Source: an uncultured Faecalibacterium sp. | GTDB taxonomy: Bacteria > Bacillota > Clostridia > Oscillospirales > Ruminococcaceae | Direction of reading: 5' to 3' | Length of the DNA: 64,000 nucleotides | NCBI GenBank assembly: GCA_934503275.1 | Contig: CAKSVD010000010.1 | Coordinates: 7,119 to 71,118, forward strand | Shown here: piece after piece, positions 7,687-16,270 of the stretch | How positions within the stretch are numbered: position 1 is the first letter of the stretch | How the letters are laid out: the number at the start of each line of letters is the position of its first letter | Translations under genes and position numbers: made by a program | Notes under the pieces: model-generated | The model's input: only the letters and a program-made list of their open reading frames with translations | What the model was told of the DNA's origin: nothing | The model's database searches: none

Positions 7687-9075
7687 TCAGAAGTCGATCT
7701 CTTCCAGCCGCAGCAGCGCCAGAATGTAGATCTTGACGGCCTCCAGCAGCTTGTCGATGGGAGCAGCCTCGTTGGCACCGTGCATCGGGCCGCCGAACTC
7801 CGGCAGCTTCACATCCTCATGCTCCGGGCCGAAGCTGACAGCATAGGGGAAGTGGCGGGCATAAGTGCCGCCGCCCATGGTGAAGGGGGTGGCATTCTCG
7901 CCGGTCACCTCGTTGTAGGTGTCGATGCAGGCGCGGATGGCGGGGCTGTCGGCCTCGATATAGAAGGGCTCGGCTGCGTCCACATCCTCCAGCTTTGCGC
8001 CATCGCCCAGCGCAGTGGTGATCTGTGCGGTCAGCTTTTCGCCGTTGGTGCAGGTGGGGAAGCGGCTGTCGATGGTCTGCACCAGCTTGCCGTCCTCCAT
8101 ATAGATGCGGCCGCCGATGATGGTCAGCGGGCCGAAGGGGCCGTCGGCGCAGTCGATGCCAAGGCCGGTGCCTGCAGTGGAGCTGTGCAGCTTGCGCAGT
8201 GCCTCCAGATAGGCGCGCTCGGCGTCGTTGCACAGGCCGTTGTCCAGCAGATAATCCACCACCAAACCAATGGCGTTCACCGTGCCCTCCGGCATGGCGG
8301 CGTGGCCGGACTTGCCCCAGCCGCGCACCCGCACGCCGTCCCCTTCCGGCTCCAGCGTGATGTTGGGGGCGTTCTTCAGCTTGCAGATATCGGTCTTGAC
8401 CAGAGCGCTGGCGCGGTCCGGCACAGCGTTGTTGGCCACACCGCCCTCAAACGCTGCAATGACGCCGTTGCACACCGGGCTGACGATCTTACCGCCGAAG
8501 TGACCCTTTTCGCCGTTGCACACCGGGAACTCGGCGTCCGGGGTAAAGCAGAACACCGGGGCGGGGTAGTTTTCCAGATAGTACTTCACATCGTTCATGT
8601 GGGTCTCCTCGTTGTCGCCCACGATGGCACGGATGGGGTAGCGCAGCTGGTAGCCCTGCTCCTTGAGGAACTTCAGCGCATACAAGGTAACGATCATCGG
8701 GCCCTTATCGTCCGAGACGCCGCGGCCCAGCAGCCAGCCGTCCTGAATGCGCATCTTAAAGGGGTCTGCCGTCCAGCCGTTGCCCACGGGCACAACGTCC
8801 ACATGGCAGATGGTGGCCAGATATTTTTCCGGGTCTGCACCGGCCAACTCGGCATAGCCGATGTAGTTTTCGCAGTTGCGGGTGGCAAAGCCCATGCCTG
8901 CTGCCAGTTCCAGCGTCTTGTCCAGCGCGGCCCGAGGGCCTGCGCCGAAGGGTGCGCCCTCCTCCGGGGTGCCCTCCACACTGTCGATGGCGACCAGCGC
9001 TGCAATGTCCTGCAGCAGCTGCTCTTTGTTTTCCGCAATGTATGCGTCAATTTTCTGATTCAGTGCCTGATCCAT
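7687..9075 (-). CDS. pepV: M20 family dipeptidase, PepV/Sapep type
   Basis: The 462-residue metallopeptidase should cleave dipeptides in the cytoplasm. M20 metal-site motifs are visible: HVDVVPVGNGW at about 91-101, GRGVSDDKGP at 117-126 and NEET near 155-158, with a C-terminal GGGTYARHF and final His region. Length fits the PepV/Sapep group, which uses Mn or Zn. It starts at 9075 and forms a pair with the DUF3842 gene. The 120 bases upstream hold a hairpin (GACAAAA/TTTTGTC, about 9173-9197) that may end the preceding operon. Confidence 0.92.
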   Translation of the reverse strand: MDQALNQKIDAYIAENKEQLLQDIAALVAIDSVEGTPEEGAPFGAGPRAALDKTLELAAGMGFATRNCENYIGYAELAGADPEKYLATICHVDVVPVGNGWTADPFKMRIQDGWLLGRGVSDDKGPMIVTLYALKFLKEQGYQLRYPIRAIVGDNEETHMNDVKYYLENYPAPVFCFTPDAEFPVCNGEKGHFGGKIVSPVCNGVIAAFEGGVANNAVPDRASALVKTDICKLKNAPNITLEPEGDGVRVRGWGKSGHAAMPEGTVNAIGLVVDYLLDNGLCNDAERAYLEALRKLHSSTAGTGLGIDCADGPFGPLTIIGGRIYMEDGKLVQTIDSRFPTCTNGEKLTAQITTALGDGAKLEDVDAAEPFYIEADSPAIRACIDTYNEVTGENATPFTMGGGTYARHFPYAVSFGPEHEDVKLPEFGGPMHGANEAAPIDKLLEAVKIYILALLRLEEIDF

Positions 9076-9195
9076 GTTCTATAACGTCCTTTCTGGCCGG
9101 GAGCAGAGCCCGGTTTTCACAACTATCATCCAGTGTAACATACTCCGCGCGGAAATGCTACCGGCATTTTTCACGACAAAAGCGTCCGCGTTTTG

Positions 9196-9681
9196 TCAGC
9201 CTGCCGCAAACAGCCCGCTGAGCGCACCCAGCAGCCCGGCGCTTGCCAAGCCCATGATGATGCCCGCCAGCAGCACACCACCCATGCAGGCGATCAATAC
9301 GTCCTTGAACTTCATATCCAGAATGGAGGCTGCCAGTGTACCCGTCCACGCGCCGGTGCCCGGCAGCGGAATGCCCACGAACAGCAGCAGCGCCACGGTC
9401 AGACCCTTGCCGGCCTTAGCCTCCAGTGCACGGCCGCCTTTTTCGCCCTTGTTGATGCAAAAGCGGCAGATGGGGCCGATGAGAGGCTTGTGGTAGCCCC
9501 AGATGAGGAACTTGCGGGCGAACAGGTAGATAAAAGGCACCGGGATCATGTTGCCCAGCACGCACAAAAGGTAGGTGGGCAGCGCCGGCAGCCCCATACC
9601 CAGCCCGATGGGGATGGCTCCGCGCAGTTCGATGATGGGCACCATGGAGATAAAGAAGATTAGAAGATAATTTTTCAGCAT
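9196..9681 (-). CDS. Small multidrug-export-like membrane protein (COG2426)
   Basis: A 161-residue integral membrane protein with about four hydrophobic segments and the sequence VPIIELRGAIPIGLGMG near 15-31, typical of COG2426, annotated as small multidrug export proteins. The PGTGAWTG motif near 107-114 is also conserved. Substrate is unknown. It lies 15 bases downstream of xth and is probably the last gene of a MATE-xth-COG2426 operon. Confidence 0.8.
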   Translation of the reverse strand: MLKNYLLIFFISMVPIIELRGAIPIGLGMGLPALPTYLLCVLGNMIPVPFIYLFARKFLIWGYHKPLIGPICRFCINKGEKGGRALEAKAGKGLTVALLLFVGIPLPGTGAWTGTLAASILDMKFKDVLIACMGGVLLAGIIMGLASAGLLGALSGLFAAG

Positions 9682-9696
9682 TGGCTTCTCCTTATA

Positions 9697-10449
9697 TTAC
9701 AGGTCGATCTGCAACTCCACCGGGCAATGGTCGGAGCCAAAGATCTCGTTGTGAATCTCGGCGGTGCGGATGCGGTCTGCAATGCGCCGGGAAACGATAA
9801 AATAGTCGATGCGCCAGCCCGCGTTCTTTTCCCGCGCGTGGAAGCGGTAACTCCACCAGCTGTACTTCACCTCGTCCGGGTGCACCACCCGGAAGCTGTC
9901 CGCAAAACCCGCCGCCAGCAGTTCGGTCATCTTGGCGCGCTCCTGATCGGTAAAACCCGCGCTCATGCGGTTGGTCTTGGCGTTCTTGATATCCATCTCG
10001 GTGTGCGCCACGTTCAAATCGCCGCACAGGATCACCGGCTTTTTTGCGTCCAGCGCCAGCAGATACGCCCGGAAGGCGTCCTCCCACTCCATGCGGTAGT
10101 CCAGCCGCTTCAGCCCGTCCTGACTGTTGGGGGTATAGCAGTTCACCAGATAAAAGCCGGGGTATTCCAGCGTCAGCACCCGCCCCTCGTGGTCGTGCTG
10201 CTCCAGCCCGATGCCGGTGGTCACCGCCAGCGGTGCCGTTTTGCACCAGCAGGCCGTGCCGGAATAGCCCTTTTTCTCGGCCGAATAGGTGTATTCGGTG
10301 TAGCCCTCCGGCGCAAAATCCGCCTGTCCCGGCTGCATCTTGGTCTCCTGCACCGAGAAGATGTCCGCGTCCAGCGCGGCAAAACTCTCGGCAAAGCCGT
10401 GGGTCAGGCAGGCGCGCAGGCCGTTCACGTTCCAGCTGATCAGTTTCAT
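9697..10449 (-). CDS. xth: Exodeoxyribonuclease III / AP endonuclease
   Basis: The 250-residue enzyme of the EEP nuclease fold cuts DNA at abasic sites and removes 3' blocking groups. It begins KLISWNVNGLRA with the catalytic Glu in QETK near 34-37, GDLNVAHTE near 145-155, and ends with the GSDHCPVEL motif carrying the catalytic Asp-His pair. Length is typical of the ExoA/Xth group. It lies 15 bases after the MATE gene and 15 before the COG2426 gene. Confidence 0.95.
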   Translation of the reverse strand: MKLISWNVNGLRACLTHGFAESFAALDADIFSVQETKMQPGQADFAPEGYTEYTYSAEKKGYSGTACWCKTAPLAVTTGIGLEQHDHEGRVLTLEYPGFYLVNCYTPNSQDGLKRLDYRMEWEDAFRAYLLALDAKKPVILCGDLNVAHTEMDIKNAKTNRMSAGFTDQERAKMTELLAAGFADSFRVVHPDEVKYSWWSYRFHAREKNAGWRIDYFIVSRRIADRIRTAEIHNEIFGSDHCPVELQIDL

Positions 10450-10464
10450 GCTTTTCTCCTTATG

Positions 10465-11841
10465 TTATGCCTGATATTTTGTTTTCCATGCGCCGCTGCG
10501 GAAACGCAGCACAAAGCAGGTCACGCGGCAGGTCCAGTCGATGACCATAGCCACCCACACACCCACAGCGCCCCAGCCCATGCGGACGCACAGCAGATAG
10601 CTGAAGCCCAGCCGCCAGCAGGCCATACTGAGGATGGACACCACCATAGTGAATTTCACATCGTTTGCCGCGCGCAGGGCGTTGGGCAGCACGAAGGACA
10701 GCGGCCAGAAGATGATGGCGCAGCCCGCATGGATGGTGACCAGCATGATGGCCAGTTCCATCGTCTCGCCGGAAAGGGCGTAGATGCCCACCAACTGCCG
10801 GAGGAACAGCAAGATCGCTCCGTTGGAAAGCCCCATTGTAATGTAAGCCCACAGCAGCAGCTTGCGGGTGTAGTAAACGGTCTGCTCGTGGTCGCCGGCA
10901 CCGATGCAGCGCCCCACCACTGTGATCATGGCCAGACTGATGGCCTTACCCGGGATGACGCCCATACCGTCCAGATTGTTGGCCACGGCGTTGGCTGCGA
11001 TCTGCACCGTGCCGAAGGTGGAGATCATGCTCACCACCAGAATGCGCCCGGCCTCGAACAGGCTGTTCTCAAAGGCCGAGGGGATGCCGATCCCCAGAAT
11101 GCGCTTTGCCATGCCGCCGTCCAGCCGCAGGGTCTTGGGCACGGAAAGCACTGCATCCTCCCGGTAGCACTTGCGCAGGATCAGCGCCGCAGCCACTACG
11201 CGGGACACCACGCTGGGCCATGCTACGCCGTCCACTCCCATTTTGAGGCCGAAGATGCACACCGCGTTGCCCACGATGTTGATAATGTTCATCAGAAAGC
11301 TGATCTGCATGGAGATCTTGGAATTGCCGATGCTGCGGAACAATGCCGCACCGCCGTTGTACAGCGCCAGAAACGGGTAGCTGAGGGCGATGATCTGCAA
11401 GTACTTCACGCCCGCGTCCAGCACGTCGGTATCAATAGAGCCGTAGAACAGTCGGATCATGGGGCGGGCCAGCACAAAGCATACCGCGCCGATCACCACG
11501 CCGGACAAGCCGCTGAGCAGCAGCAGCTGACCGGCGCTTTTGTCGGCGTTCCTGCGCTCTTTTGCGCCCAGATACTGGCTTACCACCACCGCGCCGCCGG
11601 TTGCCAGCGCCGCAAACAGCACGATGATGAGGTTATTGATCATATCCACCAGACTGACGCCGGAGATGGCCGCCTCGCCGCAGCGGGACACCATCATGGT
11701 GTCGGCCATGCCCACCGTCACTTCCAGCAGCTGCTCCACCAGCAGCGGGACGGCCAGTATCAGCAGTTCCTTTTGGCTGAACAGCGGCTCCCGCCCGCCG
11801 GTCAGTCTGTTTTTTTCATTGCCATGCAGTAGCTTTGTCAT
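10465..11841 (-). CDS. MATE family efflux transporter
   Basis: A 458-residue transporter with about twelve membrane segments in two similar halves, starting near LAVPLLVEQLLEVTVGMADTM, the usual MATE opening. It should exchange Na+ or H+ for organic cations or drugs across the membrane; the substrate is unknown. The start at 11841 has GGAGGGG eight bases upstream, whereas an in-frame ATG 90 bases earlier lacks a site and would add a hydrophilic, Gly/Pro-rich tail not seen in the family. First gene of a likely operon with xth. Confidence 0.92.
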   Translation of the reverse strand: MTKLLHGNEKNRLTGGREPLFSQKELLILAVPLLVEQLLEVTVGMADTMMVSRCGEAAISGVSLVDMINNLIIVLFAALATGGAVVVSQYLGAKERRNADKSAGQLLLLSGLSGVVIGAVCFVLARPMIRLFYGSIDTDVLDAGVKYLQIIALSYPFLALYNGGAALFRSIGNSKISMQISFLMNIINIVGNAVCIFGLKMGVDGVAWPSVVSRVVAAALILRKCYREDAVLSVPKTLRLDGGMAKRILGIGIPSAFENSLFEAGRILVVSMISTFGTVQIAANAVANNLDGMGVIPGKAISLAMITVVGRCIGAGDHEQTVYYTRKLLLWAYITMGLSNGAILLFLRQLVGIYALSGETMELAIMLVTIHAGCAIIFWPLSFVLPNALRAANDVKFTMVVSILSMACWRLGFSYLLCVRMGWGAVGVWVAMVIDWTCRVTCFVLRFRSGAWKTKYQA

Positions 11842-12169
11842 TCGGTTTTCCCCTCCCGGCGCCGGACGCTCTTCCGGTACGCCGCCGCTGCCCGGTGCGT
11901 GTATTTTTCCGGTTGCAGCAGATGTGTCCATCTTAACACACCCCCGGCTGCTTGTAAAGCGGTGCAGCCCACATCACACAAAAATCAGCTTTCCAAGCCT
12001 ATCTTCCATTGCCCGCCGGTTTTATAAAGGTATCCCTGCATGGTTTTCTTGCAAACTTCCCGTTTTTATGCTTGTTCGTCAGTTTGCTGGGAACTTTCAA
12101 TAAAATTTGTGCGTTTCTACAAAAATGCGATTTCCCGCGTTATTTTGGGTAAAATTTTTAAAAAACCTC
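11842..12169. other. Intergenic region upstream of the MATE gene
   Basis: AT-rich stretch without a supportable ORF. The MATE promoter must lie here or further upstream, but no strong TTGACA/TATAAT pair is visible. No riboswitch class was recognised. Confidence 0.3.
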
Positions 12170-12204
12170 TTGCAATTTTTGTTCTGAAGTGGTATGTTGT
12201 ATCC

Positions 12205-12385
12205 AACAAAAGCGAATCTTGGATACATCCACCTCTTGGAGCACCTTCTTCGGCTCCGTGCACGCCTTTGTTTTTACCTTGCTATTTTCTTCATTTACCT
12301 TCTTATCATTTACCCTGCCTGTCCCGCAAGGGACGAGAAAAGCGATGACCCACCTGCACGGGTCATCGCTTTTTCTTTTGCTCCG
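12205..12385 (+). ncRNA. Candidate structured small RNA
   Basis: A promoter-like TTGCAA (12170-12175), 17-base spacer and extended -10 TGG-TATGTT (12193-12198) would start a plus-strand transcript near 12205 that ends at the strong terminator at 12338-12373. In between are a GGAGC/GCTCC hairpin, about 60 bases of almost pure pyrimidine, and a GTCCC-GCAA-GGGAC tetraloop hairpin. An inverted repeat GTATCCAA (12199-12206) / TTGGATAC (12219-12226) straddles the start point. No known family was recognised, and no good ORF is present on this strand. Confidence 0.35.
12338..12378. terminator. Terminator downstream of the araC-type gene
   Basis: A perfect 14-bp stem AAAAGCGATGACCC / GGGTCATCGCTTTT with an eight-base loop (12338-12373). 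It can end the AraC-family gene on the minus strand and the candidate small RNA on the plus strand. Confidence 0.85.
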
Positions 12386-12401
12386 GACGTTCCGCCGCAG
12401 C

Positions 12402-13271
12402 CTAGCCCTGCTTATTTTTCCGGTAGTCCCGCGGAGTCATGCCAAAATGCGCCTTGAACACCCTGTTAAAATAGGAGAGGTTCTCAAACCCGCACCGGGA
12501 GGCGATGGTCAGCACGGTCTCGTCGGTAGTCTGCAGCGCCTCGGCGGCGGTATTCAGCCGGTATTCGTTCAGAAAGTTCACAAAGCTTTGCCCGGTCATC
12601 TGCCGGAACCAGCGCATAAAATGGCTGGCACTGAAGGAGCAGACCCCAGCGGCATCGGCCACCCGGAGCGGCTCGACATAATGGGCAGAAAGCCATTGCA
12701 GCACGGTTTTCAGCCGCTGGGTGTCGGCGGTTTCAGCGGGAAGCTGCTGCCTGCCCTGTGCAATGAGCAGGGCAAGAAACCGCAGCAGCGCCCCCTTGAC
12801 CAGCAGCTCGTAGCCGGGGCGCTTTGCGCGGTTGGCATCCTCCAGTTCCCGCAGACAGGCGGCGGCTTGCAGATAGCATAAATCGTTCGTGGTCAGCCGC
12901 GCGGGCAGCAGCAAACGCCCGCTTTGAAGCGGCAGCAGATATTTTTCAGCGCAAAGGTCCTCTGCACCGCCCAGAAGTTCCGGCTCAAAGATGATATTTT
13001 CATATTCCATGCGCTGCCCCTCTGCCTGCCGCAGCGCGTGGAGCGTGCCCGGTGCAAAGAGGAAGATATCTCCCCGATAAGCCGGATAGGTCACAGTGCC
13101 CACCTGTACCAGCCCCATACCCTGCTTGACAAAGACCAGTTCCATGCTCTCGTGCCAGTGGAGCGCCACCTGCTGAAAGTCCCCCGGAATGGTGCAGGGG
13201 TACAGGTTGAACGGAAAGCGCACGGCACCGTGCTGCTTTGTCTCCTGCAAAGAAGCCTGATTTTGCATCAT
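12402..13271 (-). CDS. AraC family transcriptional regulator
   Basis: A 289-residue regulator with an N-terminal cupin-like sensing domain (HWHESMELVFVKQG near 38-51, then YRGDIFLFAPGTLHAL) and a C-terminal pair of helix-turn-helix motifs, ending NLSYFNRVFKAHFGMTPRDY, the AraC signature. The start is one of two adjacent ATG codons (13271 or 13268) just after GGAGGTGAG; a TTG at 13283 would overlap this site. It is divergent from glgP with 183 bases between them, so it may control glgP, although other targets are possible. Confidence 0.9.
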   Translation of the reverse strand: MMQNQASLQETKQHGAVRFPFNLYPCTIPGDFQQVALHWHESMELVFVKQGMGLVQVGTVTYPAYRGDIFLFAPGTLHALRQAEGQRMEYENIIFEPELLGGAEDLCAEKYLLPLQSGRLLLPARLTTNDLCYLQAAACLRELEDANRAKRPGYELLVKGALLRFLALLIAQGRQQLPAETADTQRLKTVLQWLSAHYVEPLRVADAAGVCSFSASHFMRWFRQMTGQSFVNFLNEYRLNTAAEALQTTDETVLTIASRCGFENLSYFNRVFKAHFGMTPRDYRKNKQG

Positions 13272-13290
13272 CTCACCTCCCAATGATAGG

Positions 13291-13320
13291 ATTGTACCAT
13301 AGTTTGCACTTTTTAGGCAA
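13291..13320 (-). promoter_or_regulatory. Promoter of the araC-type gene
   Basis: Minus strand TTGCCT (13315-13320), 18-base spacer, TACAAT (13291-13296). The start point falls just before the GGAGGTGAG ribosome-binding site, so the leader is very short. Confidence 0.6.
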
Positions 13321-13380
13321 GATTTTGATCGTTCTATGTGGTATATCTTGAAGTACAGATGTCAAACCTGTTTTCCGCAA

Positions 13381-13433
13381 GGTGTATCTGAAAACAAAGA
13401 AATAGACTGGATTTTCGACGTTTCCGATACACC
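13381..13433 (+). promoter_or_regulatory. Inverted repeat in the glgP leader
   Basis: GGTGTATC (13381-13388) and GATACACC (13426-13433) are perfect inverted repeats 37 bases apart, directly before the glgP ribosome-binding site. They could form an RNA stem or two half-sites for the divergently encoded AraC-type protein. No clear -10/-35 pair for glgP was found. Confidence 0.35.
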
Positions 13434-13454
13434 CTAGCAAAGGAGGATGCTTTT

Positions 13455-15716
13455 ATGAGCCTTACCGAAACGTTACAGAGTATCACCGGCAAGCTGCTGG
13501 CAGACTGCACCAATCAGGAACTGTATCTGGCATTGCTGGAACTGGTACGGCAGAAGAGCGCCGACCGTGTGCAGCCGGTCACCGGGCGCAAGCTGTACTA
13601 TATCAGCGCCGAATTTCTTATTGGCAAGCTGCTGTCCAACAACCTCATCAATCTGGGACTGTACGATGAAGCCCGGTCTGCGCTGGCTGCTGCCGGAAAA
13701 AGCCTTTCCGATATTGAAGAGGTAGAGCCGGAGCCCTCTCTGGGCAATGGCGGCTTGGGGCGTCTGGCTGCCTGCTTCCTCGACTCTCTCGCAACGCTGA
13801 ATCTGCCCGGCGACGGCGTGGGTCTGCGGTACCATTTCGGCCTGTTCCATCAGTCCTTTGAGGACGGCGTGCAGAACGAAAAGCCCGACCCGTGGCTCAC
13901 CGCCCACAGCTGGGCGGAAAAGACCGACACCACCTACCCGGTGGAATTGGCGGGCAAGGAGTACACCGCCCGGCTGTACAAGCTGGCGGTCACCGGCTAC
14001 GAAGGACGCACCAACACCCTGAACCTGTTCGATCTGGACACCATCGATGAGAGCATCGTCCATGACGGCATCGCCTTTGACAAGACCGCTATTGATAAAA
14101 ACCTGACCCTCTTCCTCTACCCGGACGATTCCGACGAGGCGGGCCGCCGTCTGCGGGTGTACCAGCAGTACCTGATGGTCTCCGCCGGGGCACAACTCAT
14201 TCTGGCCGAGTGCGCCGCCCGGGGCTGCAACTTCCATGATCTGGCAGATTACGCCGCTATCCAGATCAACGACACCCACCCCAGCATGGTCATCCCGGAG
14301 CTCATCCGTCTGCTGGGCGCGCGCGGCATCGAGTTCGAAGAGGCCGTGGAGATCGTCACCAAGACCTGCGCCTACACCAACCACACCATTCTGGCCGAGG
14401 CGCTGGAAAAGTGGCCCCGTACCTATCTGGACGCCGTGGTGCCGCAGCTGATGCCCATCATTGAAAAGCTGGATGCGCTGGCACGCACCCGCACCGAGGA
14501 CGAGAGCCTTGCCATCATCGACAAGGACGACCGGGTGCACATGGCGCACATGGACATCCACTTCACCCACTCCACCAACGGCGTGGCAGCGCTGCACACC
14601 GAGATCTTGAAAAACTCCGAGCTGCACGGCTTCTACGAACTATACCCGGAAAAGTTCAACAATAAGACCAACGGCATCACCTTCCGCCGTTGGCTGCTGG
14701 AGTGCGACCCGCGCCTGACCGCCACGCTGGAAAAACACATCGGCTCCGGCTTCCGCAAGGACGCTACTGAGTTGGAAAAGCTGCTGGCCTTTGCCGAGGA
14801 CGAGACGGTGCTGAACGAGTTGACCGCCGTGAAAAAGGCCAACAAGGAAGCGCTGGCCGATTGGCTGCTGCGTACCCAGAAGGTGCGCGTGAACACCAAC
14901 GCCGTGTTCGATATCCAGTCCAAGCGCCTGCACGAGTATAAGCGCCAGCAGCTGAATCTGCTGTACCTCATCCATCAGTACTACGAGATCAAGGCAGGGC
15001 ATCTGCCCGCTGCTCCGCTGGTGAGCATTTTCGGCGCAAAGGCCGCGCCGGCCTACACCATTGCAAAGGACATCATCCATGCGCTGCTGACCCTCTCCAA
15101 GGTCATCGCCGCAGACCCGGAGGTGTCCAAGTGGCTGCAGGTGGTGTTTGTGGAGAATTACAACGTCACCGCCGCCGAAAAACTGATCCCGGCCTGCGAC
15201 CTGTCCGAGCAGATCAGCCTTGCCTCCAAGGAGGCCTCCGGCACCGGCAACATGAAGTTTATGCTGAACGGTGCGCTGACGCTGGGCACCATGGACGGTG
15301 CCAACGTGGAGATCAGCCAGCAGGTGGGTGAGGAGAACATCTATATCTTCGGCCAGACCTCCGATCAGGTCATCCACCGCTACGCCGTGGGCGATTACGA
15401 CCCCGCCCAGTGGGTGGAGGGCGATGCCAACATCCGCCGCGCCATCAGCTTCCTCACCGGCCCGGAAATGCTGGCCGCCGGCCACGCCGAAAACCTGACC
15501 CGCCTGCATGATGAGTTGATCCATAAAGACTGGTTCCAGACCCTGCCGGACTTTAACGCCTACGTTGTGCGCAAGGGACAGGCCCTCAGCGATTACGCCT
15601 GCGACCCCATGGGCTGGCGGCGCAAGTGCCTTGTAAACATTGCCAAGGCGGGGATGTTCTCCTCTGACCGCACCATTGCCGAGTATAACCGCGACATCTG
15701 GCATCTGGGCAAATAA
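13455..15716 (+). CDS. glgP: Glycogen/maltodextrin phosphorylase
   Basis: The 753-residue PLP enzyme phosphorolyses alpha-1,4-glucans to glucose 1-phosphate in the cytoplasm. Family signatures are clear: [20 protein letters not shown] near 93-112, the QINDTHPSM region near 272-280, and the pyridoxal-phosphate site [20 protein letters not shown] near residue 600, where the Lys binds PLP. Length fits bacterial GT35 enzymes. AAAGGAGG lies ahead of the ATG. It stands alone with its own terminator, opposite an AraC-type regulator. Confidence 0.96.
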   Translation: MSLTETLQSITGKLLADCTNQELYLALLELVRQKSADRVQPVTGRKLYYISAEFLIGKLLSNNLINLGLYDEARSALAAAGKSLSDIEEVEPEPSLGNGGLGRLAACFLDSLATLNLPGDGVGLRYHFGLFHQSFEDGVQNEKPDPWLTAHSWAEKTDTTYPVELAGKEYTARLYKLAVTGYEGRTNTLNLFDLDTIDESIVHDGIAFDKTAIDKNLTLFLYPDDSDEAGRRLRVYQQYLMVSAGAQLILAECAARGCNFHDLADYAAIQINDTHPSMVIPELIRLLGARGIEFEEAVEIVTKTCAYTNHTILAEALEKWPRTYLDAVVPQLMPIIEKLDALARTRTEDESLAIIDKDDRVHMAHMDIHFTHSTNGVAALHTEILKNSELHGFYELYPEKFNNKTNGITFRRWLLECDPRLTATLEKHIGSGFRKDATELEKLLAFAEDETVLNELTAVKKANKEALADWLLRTQKVRVNTNAVFDIQSKRLHEYKRQQLNLLYLIHQYYEIKAGHLPAAPLVSIFGAKAAPAYTIAKDIIHALLTLSKVIAADPEVSKWLQVVFVENYNVTAAEKLIPACDLSEQISLASKEASGTGNMKFMLNGALTLGTMDGANVEISQQVGEENIYIFGQTSDQVIHRYAVGDYDPAQWVEGDANIRRAISFLTGPEMLAAGHAENLTRLHDELIHKDWFQTLPDFNAYVVRKGQALSDYACDPMGWRRKCLVNIAKAGMFSSDRTIAEYNRDIWHLGK

Positions 15717-15755
15717 TCGTTTTAAACCTGCGTTTCTCCTTCATTTTCTCATAGG

Positions 15756-15793
15756 CTGCTGCACGCTTCATTGCTGTGCGGCAGTTTTTTATT
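15756..15793 (+). terminator. Terminator of glgP
   Basis: CTGCTGCAC (15756-15764) pairs with GTGCGGCAG (15776-15784), one G-U pair, followed by TTTTTTATTT. Confidence 0.8.
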
Positions 15794-15805
15794 TGGGCGG
15801 AGCAT

Positions 15806-15854
15806 AAAAACAAAAGATCCGAACCCTTCTCCTATCGAGAAAAGTTCGGATCTT
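15806..15854 (-). terminator. Terminator of tRNA-Leu
   Basis: AAGATCCGAAC/GTTCGGATCTT (15814-15824 and 15844-15854) forms an 11-bp stem just downstream of the minus-strand tRNA, followed by a T-rich tail on that strand. Confidence 0.75.
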
Positions 15855-15861
15855 CATTGTT

Positions 15862-15948
15862 TGGTGCGGATAAGAGGACTTGAACCTCCACCGAGTTGCC
15901 CCGATTAGAACCTGAATCTAACGCGTCTGCCAATTCCGCCATATCCGC
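15862..15948 (-). tRNA. tRNA-Leu (anticodon CAG)
   Basis: The 87-base gene has a 7-bp acceptor stem GCGGATA/TATCCGC, a D arm, anticodon loop TTCAGGT closed by TTAGA/TCTAA, a long variable arm of class II tRNAs, a T arm with GTTCAAGTC, discriminator A and an encoded CCA. It reads CUG leucine codons, the commonest Leu codon in this genome segment. Confidence 0.95.
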
Positions 15949-15992
15949 ATATTCTGTTGTGTTCCTGCGCCGTAGCGCCGGGAACGATAGTT

Positions 15993-16020
15993 ATTATACC
16001 AGATGCAGCAAAATTGTCAA
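15993..16020 (-). promoter_or_regulatory. Promoter of tRNA-Leu
   Basis: Minus strand TTGACA (16015-16020), 16-base spacer, TATAAT (15993-15998), both perfect consensus. The 5' leader carries a GTTCC/GGAAC hairpin. The stretch 16021-16193 upstream holds nothing recognisable. Confidence 0.85.
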
Positions 16021-16193
16021 GCACTTTTTTGAAAAACTTTTTACCTTTTCAGAAATAATCATACTTTCGTAAAAAAGGCTGCCGCAGGCTGTGGTTCTGG
16101 TCAACATGGTGTCCCACCGGGCACCCTGTAAGCGTTTTGCGGCGTTTGCAGACGCTTTGCGTTGTATCGCGTGTGCTGTGCACCGTTTTAGGT

Positions 16194-16222
16194 TTGACAG
16201 GGTTTTCGCGGCGATGTAGAAT
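16194..16222 (+). promoter_or_regulatory. Promoter of the threonine-aldolase-like gene
   Basis: TTGACA (16194-16199), 17-base spacer, TAGAAT (16217-16222), with GAGGAG ahead of the ATG at 16271. Confidence 0.8.
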
Positions 16223-16270
16223 AGAGGTATTGTTTTCTTATAAAATAATATATAGAGGAGCGTTTTTGCC

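Noticed and set aside
9727-11832. 701-residue plus-strand ORF opposite xth and the MATE gene
   Set aside because: Antisense shadow, His/Gln rich, no family.
12170-12337. Minus-strand frame rich in Lys/Glu/Asn in the araC-MATE gap
   Set aside because: It has no usable start codon or ribosome-binding site and crosses the terminator, so it is not supportable as a gene.
12189-12881. 230-residue plus-strand ORF from the araC downstream region
   Set aside because: It runs through a strong terminator hairpin and is antisense to the AraC-type gene.
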